From NCBI GenBank assembly GCA_946811695.1, contig OX328126.1:8198197-8262196 (forward strand): a stretch of 64,000 nucleotides of DNA, given 5' to 3'. Of the stretch, positions 35,356-45,589 are shown piece by piece (the first letter of the stretch is position 1; every line of letters begins with the position of its first letter). The stretch is from Gonocerus acuteangulatus. Lineage: Eukaryota > Arthropoda > Insecta > Hemiptera > Coreidae. A program made the translations under genes and the position numbers. Under the pieces are notes generated by a model that searched no databases, had not been told where the DNA came from, and saw only the letters and a list, made by a program, of their open reading frames with translations.

Positions 35356-36116
35356 ACGAAATCTTTTTTTTTTTTGTTCATTTCTATTTTGAATCATTGA
35401 CGATGGATGCTGAGCTTTACCAAAAACTTAGTTGATTTATGCATCGTTGTCTATTTATGTCAATCTTTATTTGTAGATAGGTATTATAGGTATGAATTGC
35501 ACGGTATATGGTGCTACAGGGTGTTGTTTAGGTATTGACTAGATCCTCTCACAGGAGTGGCTGTCAGTGTTGAACGGGTTTTAAAGCTGATCTACAGAAG
35601 CTAGAAGGTTGTCTAAGGTTTAGCTTGTAGTTTATTATTTTAAGCGCTTTCTAAAAGGCGTCAGGAAAAAATGTTGAGAAAAGGAAAATATTATTGAAAA
35701 TCGTGTGTAGTAAATGGAGTTTGATATTCTGCTACATAAAAATACATAGTAAACAGAAATAAATTGCCTATAAGTAGGAGAAAAAAATATATTACCTCTT
35801 TTCATAAAAGGAATTCCGTAAGGTTTTTACTTAGAGCAGAAATCGCCGTGGGATCCGGCTATCATTTGACAAGAAACTTTCAAAATAATAAACTAATTAT
35901 TTTACTGACACTCATTATTGAATTTTATAAAGATCATAAACTGCTAAGTACGCAGATTATTACTGTAATAAACACGCTGTCTTACGAACGAAGCCAGGAA
36001 GCTCTTGGGAATATGGTCATAGCTGTCGTTTGAATGGGCCAAGATGGGTAAAGAGGAAGAAGAGCGGGAGGGAGGGTGAGAGAAAGAGAGAGAGGTGGGG
36101 GGAAGAGAGAGGGTTT

Positions 36117-36148
<32 letters not shown>

Positions 36149-36289
36149 GGGTATGCGCTGTAAAATATCATCAAGTCTTATATACTGTCCGTGATAAAAA
36201 GACATAGAACTCTGGTGGTAGGTAAGGTAAAGTGGCCATCAAGAATGTTATTAAAGCAGGGACTAGATAGAGGTGTGAGGGATGCTCTG
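35356..36289. other. unassigned, with a purine-rich tract
   Basis: No gene recognised. 36040-36155 is a GA/GAGAGTG-rich simple repeat. Confidence 0.4.
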
Positions 36290-37984
36290 GGAGTTTGACA
36301 TTTCGGACCCGGAGGTTCCCGTGGGATAGGAGCAGCTGACAAATCGACCAATTAGCACAACTCCAGAAGGGGACGTATTAATACGACGTCGTCGTACCCT
36401 ATCGGACTGTTCACCTCGGAGGCTCAACCTCTTGACCTTTCTGACGCACAGAGATAGTTAGGTTCATTGATGTTCAGGACCTCTGCTGCTTCTGAGGATA
36501 TCGGGTCCTAGAAGAGTCAGCAGGACTACAGAAGTGGACGTATTAATACAACGACGTCTTACCCTATCGGACTGTTCACCTCGGAGAATCAACCTCTTGA
36601 CCTTTCTGACGCCCCGAGATAGCTCGATTCATTGATGTTCAGGACCTCTGCTGCTTCTGAGGATATCGGGTCCTAGAAGAGTCAGCAGGACTACAGAAGT
36701 GGACGTATTAATACGACGACGCCTTACCCTATCGGACTGTTCACCTCAGAGACTGAACCTCTTGACCTTTCTGACGCCCCAAGATAGCTCGATTCATTGA
36801 TGTTCAGGACCTCTGCTGCTTCTGAGGATATCGGGTCCTAGAAGAGTCAGCAGGACTACAGAAGTGGACGTATTAATACGACGACGCCTTACCCTATCGG
36901 ACTGTTCACCTCAGAGACTGAACCTCTTGACCTTTCTGACGCCCCGAGATAGCTCGATTCATTGATGTTCAGGACCTCTGCTGCTTCTGAGGATATCGGG
37001 TCCTAGAAGAGTCAGCAGGACTACAGAAGTGGACGTATTAATACGACGACGCCTTACCCTATCGGACTGTTCACCTCAGAGACTGAACCTCTTGACCTTT
37101 CTGACGCCCCGAGATAGCTCGATTCATTGATGTTCAGGACCTCTGCTGCTTCTGAGGATATCGGGTCCTAGAAGAGTCAGCAGGACTACAGATGTGGACG
37201 TATTAGTACGACGACGTCTTACCCTATCGGACTGTTCACCTCGGAGAATCAACCTCTTGACCTTTCTGACGCCCCGAGATAGCTCGGTTCATTGATGTTC
37301 AGGACCTCTGCTGCTTCTGAGGATATCAGATCCTAGAAGAGGCAGCAGGACTATAGAAGTGGACGTATTAATACGACGACGCCGTACCCTATCGGACTGT
37401 TCACCTCGGAGAATCAACCTCTTGACCTATCTAACGCCCCGAGATAGCTAGGTTCATTGATGTTCAGGACCTCTGCTGCTTCTGAGGATATCAGATCCTA
37501 GAAGAGGCAGCAGGACTATAGAAGTGGACGTATTAATACGACGACGCCGTACCCTATCGGACTGTTCACCTCGGAGACTGAACCTCTTGACCTTTCTGAC
37601 GCACAGAGACAGCTAGGTTCATTGATGTTCAGGACCTCTGCTGCTTCTGAGGATATCGGATCCTAGAAGAGTCAGCAGGACTACAGAAGTGGACGTATTA
37701 GTACGACGACGTCTTACCCTATCGGACTGTTCACCTCGGAGAATCAACCTCTTGACCTATCTGACGCCCCGAGATAGCTCGATTCATTGTTGTTCAGGAC
37801 CTCTGCTGCTTCTGAGGATATCGGGTCCTAGAAGAGTCAGCAGGACTACAGAAGTGGACGTATTAGTACGACGACGTCTTACTCTATCGGACTGTTCACC
37901 TCGGAGAATCAACCTCTTGACCTATCTGACGCCCCGAGATAGCTCGATTCATTGTTGTTCAGGACCTTTGCTGCTTCTGATAAA
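36290..37984. repeat. 165-bp satellite array, about 10 units
   Basis: Unit contains GTGGACGTATTAATACGACG, CCTATCGGACTGTTCACCTC and TCAGGACCTCTGCTGCTTCT. Register is exactly 165 bp over 36531, 36696, 36861, 37026 and 37191. 165 is a multiple of three, so reading frames repeat in phase, but stops break them and the longest (37689-38012) spans only two units. Confidence 0.97.
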
Positions 37985-38018
37985 TAGTGTATACAAAGAG
38001 CGAAAGTTTTAAATTCCG

Positions 38019-38500
38019 CTTATGATACTATCAGCTTAGGATACTATCAGCTTAGGATACTATCAGCTTAGGATACTATCAGCTTAGGATACTATCAGCT
38101 TAGGATACTATCAGCTTAGGATACTATCAGCTTAGGATACTATCAGCTTAGGATACTATCAGCTTAGGATACTATCAGCTTAGGATACTATCAGCTTAGG
38201 ATACTATCAGCTTAGGATACTATCAGCTTAGGATACTATCAGCTTAGGATACTATCAGCTTAGGATACTATCAGCTTAGGATACTATCAGCTTAGGATAC
38301 TATCAGCTTAGGATACTATCAGCTTAGGATACTATCAGCTTAGGATACTATCAGCTTAGGATACTATCAGCTTAGGATACTATCAGCTTAGGATACTATC
38401 AGCTTAGGATACTATCAGCTTAGGATACTATCAGCTTAGGATACTATCAGCTTAGGATACTATCAGCTTAGGATACTATCAGCTTAGGATACTATCAGCT
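38019..38500. repeat. 16-bp tandem array, about 30 units
   Basis: Unit TTAGGATACTATCAGC, identical in essentially every copy except the first (TTATGATACT) and last (TTCCTAAA). It follows the 165-bp array with only a 34-bp gap. Confidence 0.98.
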
Positions 38501-38639
38501 TCCTAAAACCTTCTCTTTGACATTTTACTTTATATTTTTACACTTGTTTACATTTGTTGGCGAATGATAACAAACTAATAACTATTTCCATTTATTAGAC
38601 CGCGCTAAGATAATGCAGGTCCTCCGAGTTAGACATTTT

Positions 38640-38760
38640 TGCGCGATTCCTCCATCCCTCCATAGGGAAGTACCGCGCTTATAAGGTAGATCTCATGACG
38701 CAATCCGAAAGTGCCGACCAGAAAATTTTACGTTTCAGATCCCCTGGAGGGTATTTGTAT
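38640..38760 (-). repeat. repeat family A
   Basis: Contains the complement of family A: TACCGCGCTTATAAGGT then TCATGACGCAATCCGAAAGT and CCGACCAGAAAATTTTACG. Confidence 0.75.
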
Positions 38761-38913
38761 ATTTTCGTAAATACCTCGAAAACTGTTCGGAAATCCTGGT
38801 AAGTGTAAAGTGGCCATTAAATTTTCTACAAAAAAAAAGTTCTGAAGCAATTTTCGATCAGGCGATGTCATTCGGAGAAATAAGTGGTTAAAACTTAATG
38901 TGTTTGGTTTGTT

Positions 38914-39238
38914 CTTTTGAACGGGCTTTTGTAGTTGTTAGCACACTTTTTAATTGGTTGTTTTTTTGTTTTATATTGGATTTAGTTGTAGAATTAATAT
39001 TATAGTAGAAGAAGACTAGAAAACTGGTAACATTTCGATATTTTTCTATGCATCGAACTGTGATATAAGTATTTCTTTTGAACGGGCTTTTGTAGTTGTT
39101 AGCACACTTTTTAATTGGTTGTTTTTTTTTGTTTTATATTGCATTTAGTTGTAGAATTAATATTATAGTAGAAGAAGACTAGAAAACTAGAAACATTTCG
39201 ATATTTTTCTATGCATCGAACTGTGATATAAGTATTTC
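38914..39238. repeat. two-copy tandem duplication of about 161 bp
   Basis: CTTTTGAACGGGCTTTTGTA through CGAACTGTGATATAAGTATT occurs twice directly adjoining, with few differences. Confidence 0.93.
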
Positions 39239-40024
39239 TTTTGGATAATGGTCGATGGTGGGGGCTGGACGACCGTGCCAGGCAAGGGTACGTAACCCCT
39301 TTGTATCATGGACCATAAAATCATTTCCAAAATAATAACTGTTTCTATTTCAATCTTTCCAAAAGACACTAGAGATAAGAACGGAACCGCGCTAAGATGG
39401 CACAGTTCCTGCGAGGTGGACATTTTTCCTGTAATGGTGTCCTCAATTCTTCATAAGGGTCATATTTAATTTGAGCTCAGTTGGCCCATTAAAATAACCA
39501 TTTGCTTTATTTTTATTATTCTCTTCGAGAAAAAGACAATATTTCTGTTTAATTTCTTATTTCATGTTTTCCCTTTCACTAGATTTTTTTTTTTTTTTTG
39601 GTTTCAATCAAAATATTTAACTCGCCAAAGTCATAATTCCAGCAATAAATATTGTATTTAAAGATTAAAAATATAAACAGGAACTATGGAAGAGTCGGCA
39701 TAAAGATAGTCCCACAGCGAAGAAAAAAAACAGTTATTAGACAATGGGGGAAGTAACGGTATATTACGGTAGTTAAACATTTATCTACAATCATTTATGT
39801 ACATTTTCTAAATCTTACCGCTTATTTCAGGGTAATATAAGTAATGACAGAAATTCATTTCTTAATAAAACCCACATCAATCCGTTAACATTATTATGGA
39901 GAAATTGAAAGTTCTATTGAAACATCAGCGATAACTTTCGTTTTGTGGATAACTTTTACAATTTCTAGTGTTCGCAAACTCGTCGTACTCAATTTGCACT
40001 TATGGACGTACGAGAGCACTTAAG
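39239..40024. other. unassigned sequence
   Basis: Nothing recognised apart from a CGCGCTAAGATGGCACAGTT word at about 39386, related to 38604. Confidence 0.3.
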
Positions 40025-40190
40025 TGGGGCGAGGTTTGCTCGACTCATATTATGGAAGACCTGAGTTCAAAACTCGGGTGTAAACTAAAGATTTGATACT
40101 TTAGTAACGTCGTTCAGGGATTGGATTCGGGGCCCCAGATCTCTAGACCCAACTAGCTTTTAATTCATTTAGGTCGAGGAATATTTGGGA
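40025..40190 (+). mobile_element. degenerate SINE family 2 copy
   Basis: GTGGGGCGAGGTTTGCTC, CCTGAGTTCAAAACTCGGG, GATTCGGGGCCCC and CCCAACTAGCTTTTAATTCA keep the family 2 order but with heavy decay. The A box is broken. Confidence 0.65.
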
Positions 40191-40287
40191 TTTGGTTATG
40201 AGAAGATTTCAAATTTTTAACGTAATTCTGACCTATTAGTGCTCCAAATCGGAATTTCATGTAAACTTTAAATACTGCATCATTTCA

Positions 40288-40289
<2 letters not shown>

Positions 40290-40344
<55 letters not shown>
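40290..40344. repeat. (TA)n tract left of the 92-bp array
   Basis: Pure TA. A second tract (41413-41471) bounds the other side of the array. Confidence 0.95.
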
Positions 40345-40347
<3 letters not shown>

Positions 40348-41311
40348 TTGTTTGAAGTTACTTCGCTGGGGTTGACATGATTGATTTCTGAGACGTCTTC
40401 TCTCTCCAGCGGTGTTCTTCCTCTCCTTCCTGCAATATTTCGTCGGGTTTATCTCCGAATTCTTCAGGCTGATTGATTGGTGAGACGGCTTCTCTCTCCA
40501 GCGGTGTTCTTCCTCTCCTTCCTGCAATATTTCGTCGGGTTCATCTCCGACTTCTTCAGGCTGATTGATTGGTGAGACGGCTTCTCTCTCCAGCGGTTTT
40601 CTTCCTCTCCTTTCTGCAATATTTCGTCGGGTTTATCTCCGACTTCTTCAGGCTGATTGATTGGTGAGACGGCTTCTCTCTCCAGCGGTGTTCTTTCTCT
40701 CCTTCCTGCAATATTTCGTCGGGTTCATCTCCGACTTCTTCAGGCTGATTGATTGGTGAGACGGCTTCTCTCTCCAGCGGTGTTCTTTCTCTCCTTCCTG
40801 CAATATTTCGTCGGGTTCATCTCCGACTTCTTCAGGCTGATTGATTGGTGAGACGGCTTCTCTCTCCAACGGTGTTCTTCCTCTCCTTCCTGCAATATTT
40901 CGTCGGGTTCATCTCCGACTTCTTCAGGCTGATTGATTGGTGAGACGGCTTCTCTCTCCAGCGGTGTTCTTCCTTTCCTTCCTGCAATGTTTCGTCGGGT
41001 TCATCTCCGACTTCTTCAGGCTGATTGATTGGTGAGACGGCTTCTCTCTCCAGCGGTGTTCTTCCTCTCCTTCCTGCAATGTTTCGTCGGGTTTATCTCC
41101 GACTTCTTCAGGCTGATTGATTGGTGAGACGGCTTCTCTCTCCAGCGGTGTTCTTCCTCTCCTTCCTCCAATATTTCGTCGGGTTCATCTCCGACTTCTT
41201 CAGGCTGATTGATTGGTGAGACGGCTTCTCTCTCCAGCGGTGTTCTTCCTCTCCTTCCTGCAATATTTCGTCGGGTTTATCTCCGACTTGATTGATTGGT
41301 GAGACGAGTTC
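40345..41311. repeat. 92-bp tandem array, about 10 units
   Basis: Unit includes GAGACGGCTTCTCTCTCCAG, CGGTGTTCTTCCTCTCCTTC and CAATATTTCGTCGGGTTCAT. GAGACGG recurs at 40482 and 40574. Not a multiple of three; the reading frames seen in it rotate and are not a gene. Confidence 0.97.
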
Positions 41312-41320
41312 TCTCTGAAG

Positions 41321-41409
41321 AGCCTGAAGAAGTCGGAGATGAACCCGACGAAATATTGCAGGAAGGAGAGGAAGAACACCGCTGGAGAGAGAAGCCGTCT
41401 CACCAATCA

Positions 41410-41412
<3 letters not shown>
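41321..41412. repeat. single inverted unit closing the 92-bp array
   Basis: GCCTGAAGAAGTCGGAGATG, CGACGAAATATTGCAGGAAG and GAGAAGCCGTCTCACCAATC are the reverse complement of one full unit. With the preceding unit it forms a hairpin of about 90 bp per arm with almost no loop. Confidence 0.95.
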
Positions 41413-41474
<62 letters not shown>

Positions 41475-41509
41475 TACTTGTCTGTTTGTCTGCTTATCTG
41501 TTTGTTCCT

Positions 41510-41632
41510 TATAGAGAAAGCTGCCAATGATATTGCCGAAACATTTGCAAAATAGATTTTTCTGATAATTCTGTTTTAGCTAAGCAGAATCCCAACCATT
41601 CATAGACCTCTTATCACCTCAACGACTAACTA
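41510..41632 (+). repeat. family P fragment
   Basis: AAGCTGCCAATGATATTGCC, GAAACATTTGC, AGCAGAATCCCAACCATTC and CTTATCACCTCAACGACTAA then CTATCTTCATG, the family P outer end. Hairpin motif degenerate. It follows a (TA)n tract and a GTCTGTTTGTCTGCTTATCT word. Confidence 0.7.
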
Positions 41633-41639
41633 TCTTCAT

Positions 41640-42064
41640 GCCGTTAATTTATTTAATCGGCAGTGTCTTTTTGCGAATACCACATCCAGTTACTTTGAGA
41701 TATCTGTCGTGATTTTAAACATGGATTTTGCTACTTACGGATTGGCTTACAGGTTCTTTACAGATTATGTATTACTTCTTTACAGGATATCTCGGGCTAG
41801 AAACCATATTATATAAATATAGTTATCAAAAGTTAATATAGTAATGAAAAGTATTTAAAATCACTCCAATTACTACTAAAAGTAACTTTTTTGACTGCTA
41901 TATTTATACAATATGGTTTCTAACTGACCCTCAGATAACTTGTATTTATAAGTAATGCTTTTAGGCTTGTAAAGCAAAAATAAAAATAAGCATAATATAT
42001 TTCAGCAAGCAACATTTATTAATAAAAGGGTTAATATTATAAATATCACTGGTAATTGAGAAGT
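41640..42064. other. unassigned sequence
   Basis: Nothing recognised. Confidence 0.3.
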
Positions 42065-42066
42065 TT

Positions 42067-42160
42067 AGGGGCCTCCTCCCCTAGTGGGAATCGAACCCAC
42101 GGCCTTTGACACGGAGTGTTAAGTGCTCCCGCCTTAACACTCACGGCCACCGGATCTCCA
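42067..42160 (-). other. type-II tRNA-like sequence, probably a SINE head or pseudogene
   Basis: Minus strand: GGTGGCCGTGAGTGTTAAGG (A-box-like), a GGAG..CTCC anticodon-arm-like hairpin, a long variable region and GTGGGTTCGATTCCCAC (perfect T arm). The layout resembles Leu/Ser tRNAs with long variable arms. The acceptor ends do not pair, so it is not a functional tRNA. It differs from both SINE heads in this window. Confidence 0.5.
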
Positions 42161-42164
42161 ATCT

Positions 42165-42605
42165 TATTTTTTGATGTAGTAAATTAGTGACTTCCAGCGA
42201 GACAAATCGTCCAATTACATTTCTTGACTCCAATGGATAAATAGCAATAAAAAAAATGTTGTAAGTTAATTACGGAATCTTTGACTTTTCTTCATCCCTA
42301 CAGATATCCAGGTGACACGGATTGTCAAAACGGACGTTCCCCAAGCGAAGAATGAAGAATTGCATTTGCGGACTCTCGAGAGAATTCTAAATGCTTCGGA
42401 TCCTGAAGAACCCGCGTGACTCAAGAAATTTTTGTGACACAGCTTCGTGGAAATAAAGCGGCAATCCTCGTAGGTCAGTCTGATCCCATGGGAACCTCCC
42501 TCCCCCGTTTCGTCAAGTCCCACTTCCCGGTTAGGGCGGATGGTATGCAGGACGGGGGAGGGGGTTAAGCAGTAGGTATTCAAGTCCGAATTAATCTAAG
42601 CGAGC
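42165..42605. other. unassigned sequence
   Basis: A minus-strand open frame (42266-42583) has no recognisable domain. No gene supported. Confidence 0.3.
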
Positions 42606-42665
<60 letters not shown>

Positions 42666-42683
42666 TGTGTGTACTTAAATATA

Positions 42684-42823
42684 AGTGACATCCAGGCTGC
42701 AGCTAGGAATTTTTTAAACGAGCCTAGAGATGAGAAAATTCCTGTCGCTGGTGGGGATCGAAGCCACCATCTCCTGCTTATGAATCTAACGCGCTAGCCA
42801 CTAGACCACGGGAGACCCCCAAT
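42684..42823 (-). mobile_element. SINE family 1
   Basis: Minus strand GGGGGTCTCCCGTGGTCTAG head through GGCTTCGATCCCCACCAGCG and body to GCAGCCTGGATGTCA. It abuts a Helitron-like end at 42827. Confidence 0.88.
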
Positions 42824-42826
42824 AAC

Positions 42827-43005
42827 TAGCTGCTACCCTGCGTGCCATGCTAAACCTACTTTCTGCACAAATAAATTAGAAACCAAATAATTAATATTAA
42901 AATCTAATAACGCAAATCTGTAACTATTTGGGTTCATTGTTTCGAACTCGTGATCTCCGAACTGTGAGTCCTAGACGATTTTGACTTAGCCTACGACTAT
43001 GTATG

Positions 43006-43010
<5 letters not shown>
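42827..43010 (-). mobile_element. Helitron-like element, 5'-truncated
   Basis: The right-to-left end is A/CTAGCTGCTACCCTGCG, followed by CCATGCTAAACCTACTTTCT shared with 11855-11905. It loses its 5' part in a TATG/(TA)n tract. Confidence 0.65.
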
Positions 43011-43059
<49 letters not shown>

Positions 43060-43061
<2 letters not shown>

Positions 43062-44160
43062 AAGGTGTTGTACCTCTGACCATACTGTACCTTTGACCAC
43101 CGAGGCTGTGGCGGAATGTAGGAACATTTTATAAATTTTGGTGTAATTAGTGTTTAGCTCCTTCACTAGAGGGCTTTTGTAACCTACTTTGGATTATTCA
43201 AGTCAAAGAGGATTCTTGCAAAAAATACTTATCCATTTCTATAATAAAAATGTAAGTTATTTATTGATGACGTTTTGCCTCATAATATTTTTTGTAATAG
43301 GTATGTCTTTTTTTATGGAAATCATTTGAAAAAGTACCTATTACAATAAGAAATATGGTGTAGCTTCTGAAATTGATTTATCTTAACCCTAACATTTTTA
43401 GCATGCTTTTTAATTTTCACTACCAGGGTGTTGTACCTCTGACCACGACTAGTTGTTGTTCCTTTGACCAGGACAAAGGTACAGCACACCTGAGTATTTT
43501 TTTTATAATTCAACTTTTATGTTCTTCTGATACAAATTTAAAAAAAGTAATTAATATTACTATTACTTATTTAGTCTTAGAGATTAAGTATTAAATGTCC
43601 AATGTTTAAGATCCAATATTTGAAAAAACAAACTTTATGTGACAAGTTTACGAGAGAAGATGAAAATTTGTATAATATTGATGTTGAAGACATTGTGGCT
43701 AAACTTCCATACCCTACTATTGCTAGTGGGTCTGCTTGACAGTTAAAACGTTTATCGGTTGGACTGGATTTTTCAGCATATTAAGCATAACATAATATTA
43801 ATAACAGTTTTTTTTATTATGCTTACATCCTTGTCCTGTATTTATTAAACTTACGATTAATTGCAATATTACTGAATACAATTTTTTTTCTGGACTGCTG
43901 TGTTGTTTTTACGTGGTCAGAGGTACAACACCCCGTGGTCAAAGGTACAACTACATGTTGTACCTTTGACCACTCTACGATTATTTTTTTTAAAAATAAT
44001 AAAAAATATTAAATGTAAAGCTAGAACCTTGAAAAAATTAAATATGATAACCAATAGAATACTAATTACAATGAAATAAAAAAAAAATGAATTTAGCCTT
44101 AATATTCAAGCTAAAAAAAATTCAATTTTTCAAAGTGGTCAAAGGTGCAACACCTTCCCC
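43060..44160. mobile_element. 1.1-kb terminal-inverted-repeat transposon with paired motifs
   Basis: Ends GGAAGGTGTTGTACCTCTGA and its complement (TCAAAGGTGCAACACCTTCC) are inverted and sit between (TA)n tracts. A word of form GTTGTACCTYTGACCA, in both orientations, recurs in four clusters at about 43066-43100, 43428-43492, 43912-43976 and 44134-44154, usually as closely spaced pairs. This looks like terminal and subterminal transposase-binding sites. Superfamily not assigned. Confidence 0.82.
43641..43784 (+). pseudogene. possible transposase C-terminal remnant
   Basis: Reads DKFTREDENLYNIDVEDIVA then KLPYPTIASGSA, a stop, then QLKRLSVGLDFSAY and a second stop. The acidic DVEDIVxKLPxP style resembles C-terminal tails of pogo-like or related transposases known to me, but the match is short. 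It lies inside the inverted-repeat element, which supports a transposase origin. Confidence 0.45.

Positions 44161-44161
<1 letters not shown>

Positions 44162-44235
<74 letters not shown>
44162..44235. repeat. (TA)n microsatellite
   Basis: About 73 bp of TA at the right edge of the transposon. Confidence 0.95.
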
Positions 44236-44237
<2 letters not shown>

Positions 44238-44850
44238 CTTCATGATTTAACTTTGTCTCTAATATTTGTGAACATATTTTCTATTTTTTGCTGGTTTTTG
44301 AACAATATTATTAAGTATTGTTGTTAATCTAGTCTCATCTATTATTCAAACGTGATTATTAATTCAAGTATTTTATTTATTGACCTTATTTAGTTAATCA
44401 GTGGATTTAATAGGATCACTTCTCAATAATTAATAAAATATTCATTTACCGAAGCTGTTTATTAACGAATCTCGACGGAGTGTTAGTTAATGTCCGACTT
44501 TATGACCTCATATTTGCATATCCATCTTGGTCCGACCGAATAGCAAGTAAGATTTACTTTAGCAATCAATTATTTATTACTATCTTCCTTTTATGAATCA
44601 CAATAAAATTTATTGCTTCGTCAAGTGCCAATACGGAAGTGAGGGTTCATCTCCCGCGCGTAACACAGCGCCTTCTTAAGACAGCGCTCCTTTTTCGTTT
44701 TATGTCAGTAGAGCCTCCGAAGGTCCATCTTTATAGATTTATTTCCTACAGTACTGCTATAAAGGAGGTTAATAAGGGGAGTCGTCAATAATAAGTATAT
44801 ACTTCCGTAATGGAGTATTTAAGCGAGTTTCATTATTATGACGCATCCGG
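44236..44850. other. unassigned sequence
   Basis: Nothing recognised. Confidence 0.3.
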
Positions 44851-44862
44851 AAGTTGTATATA

Positions 44863-44964
44863 TATATATTTCTTCCTGAAAGTCTGACGTTTTTTTCTCC
44901 TAGCCGAATCCCAACCATACCTTGTCTGCGTATCTCTGCAACGGCTAACTATCTCCATCTCCAC
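44863..44964 (+). repeat. family P outer-end fragment
   Basis: CTGAAAGTCTGACGTTTTTT, CTAGCCGAATCCCAACCATA and CTGCAACGGCTAACTATCTC, the same outer end as 60130-60187. Confidence 0.75.
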
Positions 44965-45062
44965 TATATATATTTTATTTTTGAGGTTTCTTCACTGGGG
45001 AGAATTATTTGTGTTGTTTTTTTTTTTTTTTTTTGCGGCATTCCCAAGCGGTCAATTTATTT

Positions 45063-45104
45063 GCGTAATATTTCGCAGAAATCACATTCTGCTTCTTCAG
45101 ACGG
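45063..45104 (-). ncRNA. hammerhead-like hairpin, ATAT type
   Basis: Minus strand: CGT, CTGAAGA, A, GCAGAA-TGTGAT-TTCTGC (perfect 6-bp stem), GAAA, TATT, ACG. A+TA+T is self-complementary, next base T, and CGT/ACG can close stem I. One extra A sits before stem II, as in the other families. Not part of any other copy seen here. Confidence 0.4.
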
Positions 45105-45384
45105 TTGCCCATGTTTTTAATTTTTTTTATACTTGTTATTTTATAATAACCTATATTCGATTGATTATTTTGACATATGGCACCTTTGTGATGTACATAT
45201 CTGAGCCCGCCGACACTGCATAGAGACGATAGAACTGCTTTGAGACTGTTCTTCGCCTTGCTGCATTGCACTTGCTTGTACAGTCCCGTCCGATATAAAT
45301 ATATACGTGCCATCCTACACCCTACTTGGAAACCCGTTCCCAAAACTATTAAAGGAAGATGGGAAAACTAATCGAAAGCTTAAT

Positions 45385-45535
45385 ATTTCAGGTTAAAAAA
45401 AAAATCGTCTTAAATTTTGTTGCTGTTTGTCGTTGAATTTGTCGACTTTCGCATTCCCTTTTATGCCTCTGTGACTTGGTACCCACAATGACATTAATAA
45501 AGGAAGTCATAAATAAAAAATGCATCAAACCTGCT
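45385..45535 (+). repeat. left flank repeat of the 279-bp array (LINE-free paralogue)
   Basis: AAATTTTGTTGCTGTTTGTC, GTCGACTTTCGCATTCCC and GGAAGTCATAAATAAAAAAT match 48160-48184 joined to 48902-49035. This places the LINE insertion point inside GTCGT. Confidence 0.85.
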
Positions 45536-45589
45536 TCATGACACATATGTGCAAAAATGTTTTATTGGAGTCTTGAAAACATCAAAACT

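Noticed and set aside
37689..38012. 107-codon frame in the 165-bp array
   Set aside because: Only two of about ten units are open; the frame arises because 165 is divisible by three.
38019..38500. Telomeric repeat
   Set aside because: TTAGG occurs once per 16-bp unit, but the unit is not a simple TTAGG array.
40285..41530. Charged frames (EEHRWREKPSHQS type) in the 92-bp array
   Set aside because: The frame rotates every unit and the array is non-genic.
42266..42583. 105-codon minus-strand frame
   Set aside because: No domain, no splice partner and no conservation evidence.
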